Below, piece after piece: positions 24,600 through 38,200 of a stretch of DNA of 64,000 nt. The DNA is from Eutreptiella sp. 'Long Island Sound 2002' (Eukaryota > Euglenozoa > Euglenophyceae > Eutreptiales > Eutreptiaceae). The notes below the pieces were generated by a model that saw only the letters and a list, made by a program, of their open reading frames with translations, did no database searches and was not told the DNA's origin. The position numbers and the translations under genes were made by a program. The stretch covers positions 155,080,352 through 155,144,351 of the forward strand of contig OZ038381.1 in assembly GCA_964036045.1 (NCBI GenBank), given 5' to 3'. Every line of letters starts with the position of its first letter. Position 1 is the stretch's first letter.

Positions 24600-26135
24600 G
24601 GCAGTGCTGCCTCATTGGGAAGGCAGTGTCACTGTCCAACAACAGTGCTGCTGCCGTCCACAGGCAGTGCTGCCACATTCTGAAGGCAGTGTTGCTGCAG
24701 TCCACTGGCAGTGCTGCAGTGTTGGGATGCAGTGCTGCAGCATTCCAAAGGCATGCAGCATTGCAGAGGCAGTGGCACCACTGTTTGAAGGCAGTGCTGC
24801 CACATTGTGAAGGCACTGCCGCTGCCATGTGAAGGCAGTGCTGCCACCAACTGCAGGCAGTGCTGCCTCATTTGGAAGGCAGTGTCACTGTCCAACAACA
24901 GTGCTGCTGCCGTCCACAGGCAGTGCTGCCACATTCTGAAGGCAGTGTTGCTGCAGTCCATGGGCAGTGCTGCAGTGTTGGGATGCAGTGCTGCAGCATT
25001 CCAAAGGCATGCAGCATTGCAGAGGCAGTGGCACCACTGTTTGAAGGCAGTGCTGCCACATTGTGAAGGCACTGCCGCTGCCATGTGAAGGCAGTGCTGC
25101 CACCAACTGCAGGCAGTGCTGCCTCATTGGAAAGGCAGTGTCACTGTCCAACAACAGTGCTGCTGCCGTCCACAGGCAGTGCTGCCACATTCTGAAGGCA
25201 GTGTTGCTGCAGTCCACTGGCAGTGCTGCAGTGTTGGGATGCAGTGCTGCAGCATTCCAAAGGCATGCAGCATTGCAGAGGCAGTGGCACCACTGTTTGA
25301 AGGCAGTGCTGCCACATTGTGAAGGCACTGCCGCTGCCATGTGAAGGCAGTGCTGCCACCAACTGCAGGCAGTGCTGCCTCATTGGGAAGCCAGTGTCAC
25401 TGTCCAACAACAGTGCTGCTGCCGTCCACAGGCAGTGCTGCCACATTCTGAAGGCAGTGTTGCTGCAGTCCACTGGCAGTGCTGCAGTGTTGGGATGCAG
25501 TGCTGCAGCATTCCAAAGGCATGCAGCATTGCAGAGGCAGTGGCACCACTGTTTGAAGGCAGTGCTGCCACATTGTGAAGGCACTGCCGCTGCCATGTGA
25601 AGGCAGTGCTGCCACCAACTGCAGGCAGTGCTGCCTCATTTGGAAGGCAGTGTCACTGTCCAACAACAGTGCTGCTGCCGTCCACAGGCAGTGCTGCCAC
25701 ATTCTGAAGGCAGTGTTGCTGCAGTCCATGGGCAGTGCTGCAGTGTTGGGATGCAGTGCTGCAGCATTCCAAAGGCATGCAGCATTGCAGAGACAGTGGC
25801 ACCACTGTTTGAAGGCAGTGCTGCCACATTGTGAAGGCACTACCGCTGCCATGTGAAGGCAGTGCTGCCACCAACTGCAGGCAGTGCTGCCTCATTGGGA
25901 AGCCAGTGTCACTGTCCAACAACAGTGCTGCTGCCGTCCACAGGCAGTGCTGCCACATTCTGAAGGCAGTGTTGCTGCAGTCCATGGGAAGTGCTGCAGT
26001 GTTGGGATGCAGTGCTGCAGCATTCCAAAGGCATGCAGCATTGCAGAGGCAGTGGCACCACTGTTTGAAGGCAGTGCTGCCACATTGTGAAGGCACTGCC
26101 GCTGCCATGTGAAGGCAGTGCTGCCACCAACTGCA
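24600..26135. repeat. Higher-order repeat, 4,352-bp offset, copy 2
   Basis: This is the partner of 20248-21783, 17 monomers downstream. Three of its monomers (25112, 25368, 25624) are repeated again 1,024 bp further on (26136, 26392, 26648), so a four-monomer HOR overlaps the longer relationship. Confidence 0.75.
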
Positions 26136-29100
26136 GGCAGTGCTGCCTCATTGGAAAGGCAGTGTCACTGTCCAACAACAGTGCTGCTGCCGTCCACAGG
26201 CAGTGCTGCCACATTCTGAAGGCAGTGTTGCTGCAGTCCACTGGCAGTGCTGCAGTGTTGGGATGCAGTGCTGCAGCATTCCAAAGGCATGCAGCATTGC
26301 AGAGGCAGTGGCACCACTGTTTGAAGGCAGTGCTGCCACATTGTGAAGGCACTGCCGCTGCCATGTGAAGGCAGTGCTGCCACCAACTGCAGGCAGTGCT
26401 GCCTCATTGGGAAGCCAGTGTCACTGTCCAACAACAGTGCTGCTGCCGTCCACAGGCAGTGCTGCCACATTCTGAAGGCAGTGTTGCTGCAGTCCACTGG
26501 CAGTGCTGCAGTGTTGGGATGCAGTGCTGCAGCATTCCAAAGGCATGCAGCATTGCAGAGGCAGTGGCACCACTGTTTGAAGGCAGTGCTGCCACATTGT
26601 GAAGGCACTGCCGCTGCCATGTGAAGGCAGTGCTGCCACCAACTGCAGGCAGTGCTGCCTCATTTGGAAGGCAGTGTCACTGTCCAACAACAGTGCTGCT
26701 GCCGTCCACAGGCAGTGCTGCCACATTCTGAAGGCAGTGTTGCTGCAGTCCATGGGCAGTGCTGCAGTGTTGGGATGCAGTGCTGCAGCATTCCAAAGGC
26801 ATGCAGCATTGCAGAGACAGTGGCACCACTGTTTGAAGGCAGTGCTGCCACATTGTGAAGGCACTGCCGCTGCCATGTGAAGGCATTGCTGCCACCAACT
26901 GCAGGCAGTGCTGGCTCATTTGGAAGGCAGTGTCACTGTCCAACAACAGTGCTGCTGCCGTCCACAGGCAGTGCTGCCACATTCTGAAGGCAGTGTTGCT
27001 GCAGTCCACTGGCAGTGCTGCAGTGTTGGGATGCAGTGCTGCAGCATTCCAAAGGCATGCAGCATTGCAGAGGCAGTGGCACCACTGTTTGAAGGCAGTG
27101 CTGCCACATTATGAAGGCACTGCCGCTGCCATGTGAAGGCATTGCTGCCACCAACTGCAGGCAGTGCTGCCTCATTTGGAAGGCAGTGTCACTGTCCAAC
27201 AACAGTGCTGCTGCCGTCCACAGGCAGTGCTGCCACATTCTGAAGGCAGTGTTGCTGCAGTCCATGGGCAGTGCTGCAGTGTTGGGATGCAGTGCTGCAG
27301 CATTCCAAAGGCATGCAGCATTGCAGAGGCAGTGGCACCACTGTTTGAAGGCAGTGCTGCCACATTGTGAAGGCACTGCCGCTGCCATGTGAAGGCAGTG
27401 CTGCCACCAACTGCAGGCAGTGCTGCCTCATTTGGAAGGCAGTGTCACTGTCCAACAACAGTGCTGCTGCCGTCCACAGGCAGTGCTGCCACATTCTGAA
27501 GGCAGTGTTGCTGCAGTCCACTGGCAGTGCTGCAGTGTTGGGATGCAGTGCTGCAGCATTCCAAAGGCATGCAGCATTGCAGAGGCAGTGGCACCACTGT
27601 TTGAAGGCAGTGCTGCCACATTGTGAAGGCACTGCCGCTGCCATGTGAAGGCATTGCTGCCACCAACTGAAGGCAGTGCTGCCTCATTGGGAAGGCAGTG
27701 TCACTGTCCAACAACAGTGCTGCTGCCGTCCACAGGCAGTACTGCCACATTCTGAAGGCAGTGTTGCTGCAGTCCATGGGCAGTGCTGCAGTGTTGGGAT
27801 GCAGTACTGCAGCATTCCAAAGGCATGCAGCATTGCAGAGGCAGTGGCACCACTGTTTGAAGGCAGTGCTGCCCTTGTGAAGGCACTGCCGCTGCCATGT
27901 GAAGGCAGTGCTGCCACCAACTGCAGGCAGTGCTGCCTCTTTGGGAAGGCAGTGTCACTGTCCAACAACAGTGCTGCTGCCGTCCACAGGCAGTGCTGCC
28001 ACATTCTGAAGGCAGTGTTGCTGCAGTCCACTGGCAGTGCTGCAGTGTTGGGATGCAGTGCTGCAGCATTCCAAAGGCATGCAGCATTGCAGAGGCAGTG
28101 GCACCACTGTTTGAAGGCAGTGCTGCCACATTATGAAGGCACTGCCGCTGCCATGTGAAGGCAGTGCTGCCACCAACTGCAGGCAGTGCTGCCTCATTGG
28201 AAAGGCAGTGTCACTGTCCAACAACAGTGCTGCTGCCGTCCACAGGCAGTGCTGCCACATTCTGAAGGCAGTGTTGCTGCAGTCCACTGGCAGTGCTGCA
28301 GTGTTGGGATGCAGTACTGCAGCATTCCAAAGGCATGCAGCATTGCAGAGGCAGTGGCACCACTGTTTGAAGGCAGTGCTGCCACATTGTGAAGGCACTG
28401 CCGCTGCTATGTGAAGGCAGTGCTGCCACCAACTGCAGGCAGTGCTGCCTCATTGGGAAGGCAGTGTCACTGTCCAACAACAGTGCTGCTGCCGTCCACA
28501 GGCAGTGCTGCCACATTCTGAAGGCAGTGTTGCTGCAGTCCATGGGCAGTGCTGCAGTGTTGGGATGCAGTGCTGCAGCATTCCAAAGGCATGCAGCATT
28601 GCAGAGGCAGTGGCACCACTGTTTGAAGGCAGTGCTGCCACAATGTGAAGGCACTGCCGCTGCCATGTGAAGGCAGTGCTGCCACCAACTGCAGGCAGTG
28701 CTGCCTCATTGGGAAGCCAGTGTCACTGTCCAACAACAGTGCTGCTGCCGTCCACAGGCAGTGCTGCCACATTCTGAAGGCAGTGTTGCTGCAGTCCATG
28801 GGCAGTGCTGCAGTGTTGGGATGCAGTACTGCAGCATTCCAAAGGCATGCAGCATTGCAGAGGCAGTGGCACCACTGTTTGAAGGCAGTGCTGCCACATT
28901 CTGAAGGCACTGCCGCTGCCATGTGAAGGCAGTGCTGCCACCAACTGCAGGCAGTGCTGCCTCATTTGGAAGGCAGTGTCACTGTCCAACAACAGTGCTG
29001 CTGCCGTCCACAGGCAGTGCTGCCACATTCTGAAGGCAGTGTTGCTGCAGTCCACTGGCAGTGCTGCAGTGTTGGGATGCAGTACTGCAGCATTCCAAAG

Positions 29101-29717
29101 GCATGCAGCATTGCAGAGGCAGTGGCACCACTGTTTGAAGGCAGTGCTGCCACATTGTGAAGGCACTGCCGCTGCCATGTGAAGGCAGTGCTGCCACCAA
29201 CTGCAGGCAGTGCTGCCTCTTTGGGAAGGCAGTGTCACTGTCCAACAACAGTGCTGCTGCCGTCCACAGGCAGTGCTGCCACATTCTGAAGGCAGTGTTG
29301 CTGCAGTCCACTGGCAGTGCTGCAGTGTTGGGATGCAGTGCTGCAGCATTCCAAAGGCATGCAGCATTGCAGAGGCAGTGGCACCACTGTTTGAAGGCAG
29401 TGCTGCCACATTATGAAGGCACTGCCGCTGCCATGTGAAGGCATTGCTGCCACCAACTGAAGGCAGTGCTGTCTCATTGGGAAGGCAGTGTCACTGTCCA
29501 ACAACAGTGCTGCTGCCGTCCACAGGCAGTGCTGCCACATTCTGAAGGCAGTGTTGCTGCAGTCCACTGGCAGTGCTGCAGTGTTGGGATGCAGTGCTGC
29601 AGCATTCCAAAGGCATGCAGCATTGCAGAGACAGTGGCACCACTGTTTGAAGGCAGTGCTGCCACATTATGAAGGCACTGCCGCTGCCATGTGAAGGCAG
29701 TGCTGCCACCAACTGCA

Positions 29718-29846
29718 GGCAGTGCTGCCTCATTGGAAAGGCAGTGTCACTGTCCAACAACAGTGCTGCTGCCGTCCACAGGCAGTGCTGCCACATTCTG
29801 AAGGCACTGCCGCTGCCATGTGAAGGCAGTGCTGCCACCAACTGCA
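29718..29846. repeat. 129-bp truncated monomer (s1-s4 joined to s11-s12)
   Basis: The unit has s1, s2+s3 and s4 (85 bp) followed directly by s11 and s12 (44 bp); s5-s10 (127 bp) are missing. The join reads ATTCTGAAGGCACTGCCGC, where s4 and s10 share CACATT-TGAAGGCA context that would allow in-register exchange. An identical structure is found 2,433 bp downstream. Confidence 0.95.
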
Positions 29847-32150
29847 GGCAGTGCTGCCTCATTGGAAAGGCAGTGTCACTGTCCAACAACAGTGCTGCTG
29901 CCGTCCACAGGCAGTGCTGCCACATTCTGAAGGCAGTGTTGCTGCAGTCCACTGGCAGTGCTGCAGTGTTGGGATGCAGTACTGCAGCATTCCAAAGGCA
30001 TGCAGCATTGCAGAGGCAGTGGCACCACTGTTTGAAGGCAGTGCTGCCACATTGTGAAGGCACTGCCGCTGCTATGTGAAGGCAGTGCTGCCACCAACTG
30101 CAGGCAGTGCTGCCTCATTGGAAAGGCAGTGTCACTGTCCAACAACAGTGCTGCTGCCGTCCACAGGCAGTGCTGCCACATTCTGAAGGCAGTGTTGCTG
30201 CAGTCCATGGGCAGTGCTGCAGTGTTGGGATGCAGTGCTGCAGCATTCCAAAGGCATGCAGCATTGCAGAGGCAGTGGCACCACTGTTTGAAGGCAGTGC
30301 TGCCACATTGTGAAGGCACTGCCGCTGCTATGTGAAGGCAGTGCTGCCACCAACTGCAGGCAGTGCTGCCTCATTGGAAAGGCAGTGTCACTGTCCAACA
30401 ACAGTGCTGCTGCCGTCCACAGGCAGTGCTGCCACATTCTGAAGGCAGTGTTGCTGCAGTCCATGGGCAGTGCTGCAGTGTTGGGATGCAGTGCTGCAGC
30501 ATTCCAAAGGCATGCAGCATTGCAGAGGCAGTGGCACCACTGTTTGAAGGCAGTGCTGCCACATTGTGAAGGCACTGCCGCTGCCATGTGAAGGCAGTGC
30601 TGCCACCAACTGCAGGCAGTGCTGCCTCATTGGGAAGCCAGTGTCACTGTCCAACAACAGTGCTGCTGCCGTCCACAGGCAGTGCTGCCACATTCTGAAG
30701 GCAGTGTTGCTGCAGTCCATGGGCAGTGCTGCAGTGTTGGGATGCAGTACTGCAGCATTCCAAAGGCATGCAGCATTGCAGAGGCAGTGGCACCACTGTT
30801 TGAAGGCAGTGCTGCCACATTGTGAAGGCACTGCCGCTGCCATGTGAAGGCAGTGCTGCCACCAACTGCAGGCAGTGCTGCCTCATTTGGAAGGCAGTGT
30901 CACTGTCCAACAACAGTGCTGCTGCCGTCCACAGGCAGTGCTGCCACATTCTGAAGGCAGTGTTGCTGCAGTCCACTGGCAGTGCTGCAGTGTTGGGATG
31001 CAGTGCTGCAGCATTCCAAAGGCATGCAGCATTGCAGAGGCAGTGGCACCACTGTTTGAAGGCAGTGCTGCCACATTGTGAAGGCACTGCCGCTGCCATG
31101 TGAAGGCAGTGCTGCCACCAACTGCAGGCAGTGCTGCCTCTTTGGGAAGGCAGTGTCACTGTCCAACAACAGTGCTGCTGCCGTCCACAGGCAGTGCTGC
31201 CACATTCTGAAGGCCGTGTTGCTGCAGTCCATGGGCAGTGCTGCAGTGTTGGGATGCAGTGCTGCAGCATTCCAAAGGCATGCAGCATTGCAGAGGCAGT
31301 GGCACCACTGTTTGAAGGCAGTGCTGCCACATTGTGAAGGCACTGCCGCTGCCATGTGAAGGCAGTGCTGCCACCAACTGCAGGCAGTGCTGCCTCATTG
31401 GAAAGGCAGTGTCACTGTCCAACAACAGTGCTGCTGCCGTCCACAGGCAGTGCTGCCACATTCTGAAGGCAGTGTTGCTGCAGTCCATGGGCAGTGCTGC
31501 AGTGTTGGGATGCAGTGCTGCAGCATTCCAAAGGCATGCAGCATTGCAGAGGCAGTGGCACCACTGTTTGAAGGCAGTGCTGCCACATTATGAAGGCACT
31601 GCCGCTGCCATGTGAAGGCATTGCTGCCACCAACTGAAGGCAGTGCTGCCTCATTGGGAAGGCAGTGTCACTGTCCAACAACAGTGCTGCTACCGTCCAC
31701 AGGCAGTGCTGCCACATTCTGAAGGCAGTGTTGCTGCAGTCCACTGGCAGTGCTGCAGTGTTGGGATGCAGTGCTGCAGCATTCCAAAGGCATGCAGCAT
31801 TGCAGAGACAGTGGCACCACTGTTTGAAGGCAGTGCTGCCACATTATGAAGGCACTGCCGCTGCCATGTGAAGGCATTGCTGCCACCAACTGAAGGCAGT
31901 GCTGCCTCATTGGGAAGGCAGTGTCACTGTCCAACAACAGTGCTGCTACCGTCCACAGGCAGTGCTGCCACATTCTGAAGGCAGTGTTGCTGCAGTCCAC
32001 TGGCAGTGCTGCAGTGTTGGGATGCAGTGCTGCAGCATTCCAAAGGCATGCAGCATTGCAGAGACAGTGGCACCACTGTTTGAAGGCAGTGCTGCCACAT
32101 TATGAAGGCACTGCCGCTGCCATGTGAAGGCAGTGCTGCCACCAACTGCA

Positions 32151-32279
32151 GGCAGTGCTGCCTCATTGGAACGGCAGTGTCACTGTCCAACAACAGTGCT
32201 GCTGCCGTCCACAGGCAGTGCTGCCACATTCTGAAGGCACTGCCGCTGCCATGTGAAGGCAGTGCTGCCACCAACTGCA
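32151..32279. repeat. 129-bp truncated monomer, second copy
   Basis: It has the same s1-s4/s11-s12 structure and flanking unit types as the copy at 29718: a GAGAC plus CACATTATG unit before, and a TTGGAAAGG plus GTACTGC unit after. It differs by a private GGAACGGCAG near 32171. The offset is nine full monomers plus the 129-bp unit. Confidence 0.95.
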
Positions 32280-35200
32280 GGCAGTGCTGCCTCATTGGAA
32301 AGGCAGTGTCACTGTCCAACAACAGTGCTGCTGCCGTCCACAGGCAGTGCTGCCACATTCTGACGGCAGTGTTGCTGCAGTCCACTGGCAGTGCTGCAGT
32401 GTTGGGATGCAGTACTGCAGCATTCCAAAGGCATGCAGCATTGCAGAGGCAGTGGCACCACTGTTTGAAGGCAGTTCTGCCACATGGTGAAGGCACTGCC
32501 GCTGCTATGTGAAGGCAGTGCTGCCACCAACTGCAGGCAGTGCTGCCTCATTGGAAAGGCAGTGTCACTGTCCAACAACAGTGCTGCTGCCGTCCACAGG
32601 CAGTGCTGCCACATTCTGAAGGCAGTGTTGCTGCAGTCCATGGGCAGTGCTGCAGTGTTGGGATGCAGTGCTGCAGCATTCCAAAGGCATGCAGCATTGC
32701 AGAGGCAGTGGCACCACTGTTTGAAGGCAGTGCTGCCACATTGTGAAGGCACTGCCGCTGCCATGTGAAGGCAGTGCTGCCACCAACTGCAGGCAGTGCT
32801 GCCTCATTGGGAAGCCAGTGTCACTGTGCAACAACAGTGCTGCTGCCGTCCACAGGCAGAGCTGCCACATTCTGAAGGCAGTGTTGCTGCAGTCCATGGG
32901 CAGTGCTGCAGTGTTGGGATGCAGTACTGCAGCATTCCAAAGGCATGCAGCATTGCAGAGGCAGTGGCACCACTGTTTGAAGGCAGTGCTGCCACATTCT
33001 GAAGGCACTGCCGCTGCCATGTGAAGGCAGTGCTGCCACCAACTGCAGGCAGTGCTGCCTCATTTGGAAGGCAGTGTCACTGTCCAACAACAGTGCTGCT
33101 GCCGTCCACAGGCAGTGCTGCCACATTCTGAAGGCAGTGTTGCTGCAGTCCACTGGCAGTGCTGCAGTGTTGGGATGCAGTGCTGCAGCATTCCAAAGGC
33201 ATGCAGCATTGCAGAGGCAGTGGCACCACTGTTTGAAGGCAGTGCTGCCACATTGTGAAGGCACTGCCGCTGCCATGTGAAGGCAGTGCTGCCACCAACT
33301 GCAGGCAGTGCTGCCTCATTGGAAAGGCAGTGCCACTGTCCAACAACAGTGCTGCTGCCGTCCACAGGCAGTGCTGCCACATTCTGAAGGCCGTGTTGTT
33401 GCAGTCCATGGGCAGTGCTGCAGTGTTGGGATGCAGTGCTGCAGCATTCCAAAGGCATGCAGCATTGCAGAGGCAGTGGCACCACTGTTTGAAGGCAGTG
33501 CTGCCACATTGTGAAGGCACTGCCGCTGCCATGTGAAGGCAGTGCTGCCACCAACTGCAGGCAGTGCTGCCTCATTGGAAAGGCAGTGTCACTGTCCAAC
33601 AACAGTGCTGCTGCCGTCCACAGGCAGTGCTGCCACATTCTGAAGGCCGTGTTGCTGCAGTCCATGGGCAGTGCTGCAGTTTTGGGATGCAGTGCTGCAG
33701 CATTCCAAAGGCATGCAGCATTGCAGAGGCAGTGGCACCACTGTTTGAAGGCAGTGCTGCCACATTGTGAAGGCACTGCCGCTGCCATGTGAAGGCAGTG
33801 CTGCCACCAACTGCAGGCAGTGCTGCCTCTTTGGGAAGGCAGTGTCACTGTCCAACAACAGTGCTGCTGCCGTCCACAGGCAGTGCTGCCACATTCTGAA
33901 GGCCGTGTTGTTGCAGTCCATGGGCAGTGCTGCAGTGTTGGGATGCAGTGCTGCAGCATTCCAAAGGCATGCAGCATTGCAGAGGCAGTGGCACCACTGT
34001 TTGAAGGCAGTGCTGCCACATTGTGAAGGCACTGCCGCTGCCATGTGAAGGCAGTGCTGCCACCAACTGCAGGCAGTGCTGCCTCATTGGAAAGGCAGTG
34101 TCACTGTCCAACAACAGTGCTGCTGCCGTCCACAGGCAGTGCTGCCACATTCTGAAGGCAGTGTTGCTGCAGTCCATGGGCAGTGCTGCAGTGTTGGGAT
34201 GCAGTACTGCAGCATTCCAAAGGCATGCAGCATTGCAGAGGCAGTGGCACCACTGTTTGCAGGCAGTGCTGCCCTTGTGAAGGCACTGCCGCTGCCATGT
34301 GAAGGCAGTGCTGCCACCAACTGAAGGCAGTGCTGCCTCATTGGGAAGCCAGTGTCACTGTCCAACAACAGTGCTGCTGCCGTCCACAGGCAGTGCTGCC
34401 ACATTCTGAAGGCAGTGTTGCTGCAGTCCACTGGCAGTGCTGCAGTGTTGGGATGCAGTGCTGCAGCATTCCAAAGGCATGCAGCATTGCAGAGACAGTG
34501 GCACCACTGTTTGAAGGCAGTGCTGCCACATTATGAAGGCACTGCCGCTGCCATGTGAAGGCAGTGCTGCCACCAACTGCAGGCAGTGCTGCCTCATTGG
34601 AAAGGCAGTGTCACTGTCCAACAACAGTGCTGCTGCCGTCCACAGGCAGTGCTGCCACATTCTGAAGGCAGTGTTGCTGCAGTCCACTGGCAGTGCTGCA
34701 GTGTTGGGATGCAGTGCTGCAGCATTCCAAAGGCATGCAGCATTGCAGAGGCAGTGGCACCACTGTTTGAAGGCAGTGCTGCCACATTGTGAAGGCACTG
34801 CCGCTGCCATGTGAAGGCAGTGCTGCCACCAACTGCAGGCAGTGCTGCCTCATTGGAAAGGCAGTGTCACTGTCCAACAACAGTGCTGCTGCTGTCCACA
34901 GGCAGTGCTGCCACATTCTGAAGGCAGTGTTGCTGCAGTCCACTGGCAGTGCTGCAGTGTTGGGATGCAGTGCTGCAGCATTCCAAAGGCATGCAGCATT
35001 GCAGAGGCAGTGGCACCACTGTTTGAAGGCAGTGCTGCCACATTGTGAAGGCACTGCCGCTGCCATGTGAAGGCAGTGCTGCCACCAACTGCAGGCAGTG
35101 CTGCCTCATTGGGAAGGCAGTGTCACTGTCCAACAACAGTGCTGCTGCCGTCCACAGGCAGTGCTGCCACATTCTGAAGGCAGTGTTGCTGCAGTCCATG

Positions 35201-38200
35201 GGCAGTGCTGCAGTGTTGGGATGCAGTGCTGCAGCATTCCAAAGGCATGCAGCATTGCAGAGGCAGTGGCACCACTGTTTGAAGGCAGTGCTGCCACATT
35301 GTGAAGGCACTGCCGCTGCCATGTGAAGGCAGTGCTGCCACCAACTGCAGGCAGTGCTGCCTCATTGGAAAGGCAGTGTCACTGTCCAACAACAGTGCTG
35401 CTGCCGTCCACAGGCAGTGCTGCCACATTCTGAAGGCAGTGTTGCTGCAGTCCATGGGCAGTGCTGCAGTGTTGGGATGCAGTACTGCAGCATTCCAAAG
35501 GCATGCAGCATTGCAGAGGCAGTGGCACCACTGTTTGAAGGCAGTGCTGCCCTTGTGAAGGCACTGCCGCTGCCATGTGAAGGCAGTGCTGCCACCAACT
35601 GAAGGCAGTGCTGCCTCATTGGGAAGGCAGTGTCACTGTCCAACAACAGTGCTGCTGCCGTCCACAGGCAGTGCTGCCACATTCTGAAGGCAGTGTTACT
35701 GCAGTCCACTGGCAGTGCTGCAGTGTTGGGATGCAGTGCTGCAGCATTCCAAAGGCATGCAGCATTGCAGAGACAGTGGCACCACTGTTTGAAGGCAGTG
35801 CTGCCACATTGTGAAGGCACTGCCGCTGCCATGTGAAGGCAGTGCTGCCACCAACTGCAGGCAGTGCTGCCTCATTGGAAAGGCAGTGTCACTGTCCAAC
35901 AACAGTGCTGCTGCTGTCCACAGGCAGTGCTGCCACATTCTGAAGGCAGTGTTGCTGCAGTCCACTGGCAGTGCTGCAGTGTTGGGATGCAGTGCTGCAG
36001 CATTCCAAAGGCATGCAGCATTGCAGAGGCAGTGGCACCACTGTTTGAAGGCAGTGCTGCCACATTGTGAAGGCACTGCCGCTGCCATGTGAAGGCAGTG
36101 CTGCCACCAACTGCAGGCAGTGCTGCCTCATTGGAAAGGCAGTGTCACTGTCCAACAACAGTGCTGCTGCTGTCCACAGGCAGTGCTGCCACATTCTGAA
36201 GGCAGTGTTGCTGCAGTCCACTGGCAGTGCTGCAGTGTTGGGATGCAGTGCTGCAGCATTCCAAAGGCATGCAGCATTGCAGAGACAGTGGCACCACTGT
36301 TTGAAGGCAGTGCTGCCACATTGTGAAGGCAATGCCGCTGCCATGTGAAGGCAGTGCTGCCACCAACTGCAGGCAGTGCTGCCTCATTGGAAAGGCAGTG
36401 TCACTGTCCAACAACAGTGCTGCTGCCGTCCACAGGCAGTGCTGCCACATTCTGAAGGCAGTGTTGCTGCAGTCCACTGGCAGTGCTGCAGTGTTGGGAT
36501 GCAGTGCTGCAGCATTCCAAAGGCATGCAGCATTGCAGAGGCAGTGGCACCACTGTTTGAAGGCAGTGCTGCCACATTGTGAAGGCACTGCCGCTGCCAT
36601 GTGAAGGCAGTGCTGCCACCAACTGCAGGCAGTGCTGCCTCATTGGGAAGGCAGTGTCACTGTCCAACAACAGTGCTGCTGCCGTCCACAGGCAGTGCTG
36701 CCACATTCTGAAGGCAGTGTTGCTGCAGTCCATGGGCAGTGCTGCAGTGTTGGGATGCAGTGCTGCAGCATTCCAAAGGCATGCAGCATTGCAGAGGCAG
36801 TGGCACCACTGTTTGAAGGCAGTGCTGCCACATTGTGAAGGCACTGCCGCTGCCATGTGAAGGCAGTGCTGCCACCAACTGCAGGCAGTGCTGCCTCATT
36901 GGGAAGCCAGTGTCACTGTCCAACAACAGTGCTGCTGCCGTCCACAGGCAGTGCTGCCACATTCTGAAGGCAGTGTTGCTGCAGTCCACTGGCAGTGCTG
37001 CAGTGTTGGGATGCAGTGCTGCAGCATTCCAAAGGCATGCAGCATTGCAGAGGCAGTGGCACCACTGTTTGAAGGCAGTGCTGCCACATTGTGAAGGCAC
37101 TGCCGCTGCCATGTGAAGGCAGTGCTGCCACCAACTGCAGGCAGTGCTGCCTCATTGGAAAGGCAGTGTCACTGTCCAACAACAGTGCTGCTGCTGTCCA
37201 CAGGCAGTGCTGCCACATTCTGAAGGCAGTGTTGCTGCAGTCCACTGGCAGTGCTGCAGTGTTGGGATGCAGTGCTGCAGCATTCCAAAGGCATGCAGCA
37301 TTGCAGAGGCAGTGGCACCACTGTTTGAAGGCAGTGCTGCCACATTGTGAAGGCACTGCCGCTGCCATGTGAAGGCAGTGCTGCCACCAACTGCAGGCAG
37401 TGCTGCCTCATTGGGAAGGCAGTGTCACTGTCCAACAACAGTGCTGCTGCCGTCCACAGGCAGTGCTGCCACATTCTGAAGGCAGTGTTGCTGCAGTCCA
37501 TGGGCAGTGCTGCAGTGTTGGGATGCAGTGCTGCAGCATTCCAAAGGCATGCAGCATTGCAGAGGCAGTGGCACCACTGTTTGAAGGCAGTGCTGCCACA
37601 TTGTGAAGGCACTGCCGCTGCCATGTGAAGGCAGTGCTGCCACCAACTGCAGGCAGTGCTGCCTCATTGGGAAGCCAGTGTCACTGTCCAACAACAGTGC
37701 TGCTGCCGTCCACAGGCAGTGCTGCCACATTCTGAAGGCAGTGTTGCTGCAGTCCATGGGCAGTGCTGCAGTGTTGGGATGCAGTACTGCAGCATTCCAA
37801 AGGCATGCAGCATTGCAGAGGCAGTGGCACCACTGTTTGAAGGCAGTGCTGCCACATTGTGAAGGCACTGCCGCTGCCATGTGAAGGCAGTGCTGCCACC
37901 AACTGAAGGCAGTGCTGCCTCATTGGGAAGGCAGTGTCACTGTCCAACAACAGTGCTGCTGCCGTCCACAGGCAGTGCTGCCACATTCTGAAGGCAGTGT
38001 TGCTGCAGTCCATGGGCAGTGCTGCAGTGTTGGGATGCAGTGCTGCAGCATTCCAAAGGCAGGCAGCATTGCAGAGGCAGTGGCACCACTGTTTGAAGGC
38101 AGTGCTCTCCTTGTGAAGGCACTGCCGCTGCCATGTGAAGGCAGTGCTGCCACCAACTGAAGGCAGTGCTGCCTCATTGGGAAGGCAGTGTCACTGTCCA

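Larger units (their letters stand above)
16664..27671. repeat. 43 consecutive monomers in perfect 256-bp register
   Basis: From 16664 to 27671 every unit is 256 bp (43 x 256 = 11,008 bp), the longest indel-free run in the window. Substitutional types still vary, and several HOR relationships lie inside: a 512-bp dimer at 22.5-24.6 kb, a 2,560-bp relationship between units 19736 and 22296 (both CATGTGGAAGG), and a 4,352-bp relationship between 20.2-21.8 kb and 24.6-26.1 kb. GGTAAGTGC replaces GGGCAGTGC in units 16920 and 17432, 512 bp apart. Confidence 0.9.
28182..37395. repeat. Domain enriched in TTGGAAAGG monomers
   Basis: The s1-end type TTGGAAAGG is concentrated here, in units such as 28182, 29847, 30103, 30359, 31383, 32536, 33304, 33560, 34072, 34582, 34838, 35860, 36116, 36372 and 37140. 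Sub-clusters are visible: AAGGCCGTGTTG in units 31127, 33304, 33560 and 33816; GCTGCTACCG in adjacent units 31639 and 31895; and GCTGCTGTCC in 34838, 35860, 36116 and 37140. Confidence 0.8.
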
